This document shows positions 5,610-6,895 of a DNA stretch of 6,895 nucleotides, in pieces (within the stretch, counting starts at the first letter, position 1; each line of letters starts with the position of its first letter). The stretch lies in the NCBI GenBank assembly GCA_012510295.1, contig JAAZID010000061.1, positions 1 through 6,895 of the forward strand. Reading direction: 5' to 3'. This DNA comes from Methanomicrobiales archaeon (lineage in GTDB: Archaea > Halobacteriota > Methanomicrobia > Methanomicrobiales > Methanoculleaceae). A program made the position numbers and the translations under genes. The notes under the pieces are model-generated. The model saw nothing but the letters and a program-made list of their open reading frames with translations. It did no database searches and was not told where the DNA came from.

Positions 5610-6562
5610 CAGATCCCTTCCCTGCCGACCCGGGGGTCGATCACGCCGTAGAGGATATCTGCAAACATGTTGGCAAGAACCGCCATCACTGCGATCACAA
5701 GAAAGAGGCCGGATAGCACGGGGTAGTCGCGGATGATGATGGCGTCATACATCAGTGTTCCCAGTCCGTTTAAAGAGAAGATGATCTCGATAAACAGTGC
5801 GCCGGAGAATATGAATCCAAAATCGATTGCAAACTGAGTCAGGATCGGCAGGATGGCATTTCTCATCACGTGGCCGTAGAGAATTTTTGAACCGGGAACC
5901 CCCAGTGCTCTGGCGAACTGTGGATACAGCTGATTTTTTTCGGTAAGAACCGATCCTCGCATGATCAGAAGGTTGCGGGCAAACACAAACAGGGCAAGCG
6001 TTGCAACCGGAAGCGCCAGATGGTGCATTATGCTCCAGATGTCGGGTGTTGTGTAGAGGCCTTTGTATGGAAACCAGTTCAGGCGATAGACAAAGACCGA
6101 AAACAGGATCAAACCGAGCAGATACGGGGGTATACAGGAGATGCAGATACCCGCACCCGTTAGCGCTTTTGCAGATTTACGATCGCTCATCCATCCAACC
6201 CACGCCCCGGACAGGATCCCGGCTGCATAGCCGATGAGAAGGGAGGTGCCGACCAGCATCAGCGTCCAGACAACGCGATCACCGATCAGGGATGCAACCG
6301 GGCTATGGAGGTGGTAAGAATACCCGAGATCGCCGGTACAGACCCCTCGCAGAAACAGGTAGAACTGTTCGGGAATGGGTCTGTCAAGTCCGAGTCGGGT
6401 GTTGAGATCCGCTAAAACTTCAGGGGTTACGATCACATCCTCGCCGATGAGGAACATCACCGGGTTTCCGGGCATTATGCGGGGAAACATGAAGACTACG
6501 AGAACGATAACGAGCAGCGATGCGGCATAGCGGATGATCTTTCTCCGGAGGATCTCGTTCAT
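5609..6562 (-). CDS. Peptide/nickel-type ABC importer permease (DppB/NikB-like)
   Basis: This is the first membrane subunit of the importer, 317 residues, normal for the B class. Helices are visible at about 9-27, 99-121, 135-160, 180-199, 239-263 and 284-306. Between helices 1 and 2 is the typical extracytoplasmic part with IMPGNPV (29-35), LGLDRPIPEQF (58-67) and GDLGYSY (77-83). The EAA loop is FARALGVPGSKILYGHVMRN (216-235), followed by AILP, with Gly221. The C-terminus carries the conserved DPR (309-311). The ATG at 6562 is 20 bases beyond the stop of the binding-protein gene. Unlike the following genes, it has no visible Shine-Dalgarno site, and a run of seven T lies just upstream. Its stop overlaps the next start by one base (TGATG). 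Confidence 0.94.
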   Translation of the reverse strand: MNEILRRKIIRYAASLLVIVLVVFMFPRIMPGNPVMFLIGEDVIVTPEVLADLNTRLGLDRPIPEQFYLFLRGVCTGDLGYSYHLHSPVASLIGDRVVWTLMLVGTSLLIGYAAGILSGAWVGWMSDRKSAKALTGAGICISCIPPYLLGLILFSVFVYRLNWFPYKGLYTTPDIWSIMHHLALPVATLALFVFARNLLIMRGSVLTEKNQLYPQFARALGVPGSKILYGHVMRNAILPILTQFAIDFGFIFSGALFIEIIFSLNGLGTLMYDAIIIRDYPVLSGLFLVIAVMAVLANMFADILYGVIDPRVGREGI

Positions 6563-6567
6563 ACTTG

Positions 6568-6574
6568 AAAAAAA
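6568..6574 (-). terminator. T7 tract between binding-protein and permease genes
   Basis: On the minus strand, seven consecutive T occur 8 bases after the TAA of the binding-protein gene and 5 bases before the permease ATG. Archaeal RNA polymerase terminates at such runs, so part of the transcripts may end here, leaving more binding-protein mRNA than permease mRNA. That ratio is common for binding-protein importers. No hairpin was found directly before it. Confidence 0.35.
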
Positions 6575-6582
6575 TGTGAGGG

Positions 6583-6895
6583 TTATTTTGCAGGGCGGAT
6601 GTTTAAGAAGTTGATCTCATTGAAGATCCCCTTGTACTGCGATGAGTACCAACCGGTGATCTCTTTGTTGATCGGGGTAACATCCTTCATCCAGTATATC
6701 GCAATGCCCGGCAGGTTATCGGAGTAATACTGCTGCACCTCTTCTGCGTAGTGCTTGAGTTCGTCAGCATCGGTCGTTGCAAGAATGTTGTCGCAGAGGT
6801 CGAGGAACTTCGGATCGTCGAGGTTGTGTAAAACACCCTGACCGGTCCTTCTACTGTCAAAGTAGCCGGTCCCCCAGTTTGCATGCATCAGCATA
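6583..6895 (-). CDS. Extracellular solute-binding protein, family 5 (Dpp/Opp/Nik type), C-terminal part
   Basis: This is the C-terminal roughly 104 residues of the importer's ligand-binding protein, which works outside the cell and hands its ligand to the permeases. The gene enters through the right edge of the window, so its start, signal peptide and any lipid-anchor cysteine are not visible. The ATG at 6894 is most likely an internal Met. Supporting features are the WGTGYFDSRRTGQG segment, equivalent to the ligand-pocket strand with aromatic residues near the end of family 5 proteins. A helix follows (DDPKFLDLCDNILATTDADELKHYAEEVQ), then LPGIAIYWMKDVTPINKEITGW, the typical closing strand and helix. 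It is the first gene of the operon in view. No histidine-rich ligand motif is seen in this part, so nickel and peptide cannot be told apart. Confidence 0.88.
   Translation of the reverse strand, partial: MLMHANWGTGYFDSRRTGQGVLHNLDDPKFLDLCDNILATTDADELKHYAEEVQQYYSDNLPGIAIYWMKDVTPINKEITGWYSSQYKGIFNEINFLNIRPAK

Noticed and set aside
5626..5639. CGACCC-GG-GGGTCG palindrome just before the DppC-type start.
   Set aside because: It encodes the conserved DPR motif of the DppB-type permease and the loop is too short; codon constraint explains it.
1..6895. CRISPR arrays, tRNA or rRNA genes, insertion-sequence ends and attachment sites.
   Set aside because: No regularly spaced repeats, no tRNA-like cloverleaf, no terminal inverted repeats with target duplications and no transposase or integrase were seen.

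Overview
The window is almost entirely ABC-transporter genes. Shine-Dalgarno sites of the GGAGGTG type, AT-rich TATA-like DNA ahead of a leadered gene, and the style of the proteins suggest a methanogenic archaeon, perhaps of the Methanomicrobiales (Methanoculleus-like). This is an inference from style only; there is no rRNA or methanogenesis marker here, so the lineage is unproven.

Layout, left to right. (1) Positions 1-723, + strand: the 3' part of an ATPase gene of the peptide/nickel (Opp/Dpp/Nik) import family, cut by the window's left edge. It is presumably the last gene of a transporter operon lying to the left. (2) Positions 724-1199: a 476-base gap with no convincing conserved gene. 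Its right third holds an AT-rich promoter candidate, two short palindromes, a possible 25-codon leader ORF whose TGA abuts the next start codon, and a leader hairpin that ends against the ribosome binding site. (3) Positions 1200-3028, + strand: a two-gene ABC-2 exporter operon, made of a DrrA/NatA-type ATPase (TTG start) and a DrrB-type six-helix permease that overlap by 4 bases. (4) Positions 3029-3226: a gap between convergent genes, with GC-rich hairpins that could terminate transcription. (5) Positions 3227-6895, - strand: a nearly complete peptide/nickel-type importer operon. Read in its own direction it runs substrate-binding protein (C-terminal part only) - DppB-type permease - DppC-type permease - DppD-type ATPase - DppF-type ATPase. 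The last four genes are joined by 1- to 7-base overlaps.

How the parts work together. In the minus-strand operon the extracytoplasmic binding protein captures a ligand and delivers it to a heterodimeric membrane channel (the B and C permeases), which is driven by a heterodimer of the D and F ATPases. The ligand may be a peptide, Ni2+ or another metal chelate; the sequence does not decide. The middle two-gene operon is a separate machine that should pump a drug, lipid or peptide outward, with the ATPase acting as a homodimer under two permease copies. The partial gene at the left belongs to a second, non-identical importer of the peptide/nickel class.

No new kind of system is obvious. The points most worth a second look are the leader ORF plus hairpin before the exporter, the unusual cysteines of the D-type ATPase, the early stop of the F-type ATPase, and the T7 tract between the binding-protein gene and its permease.
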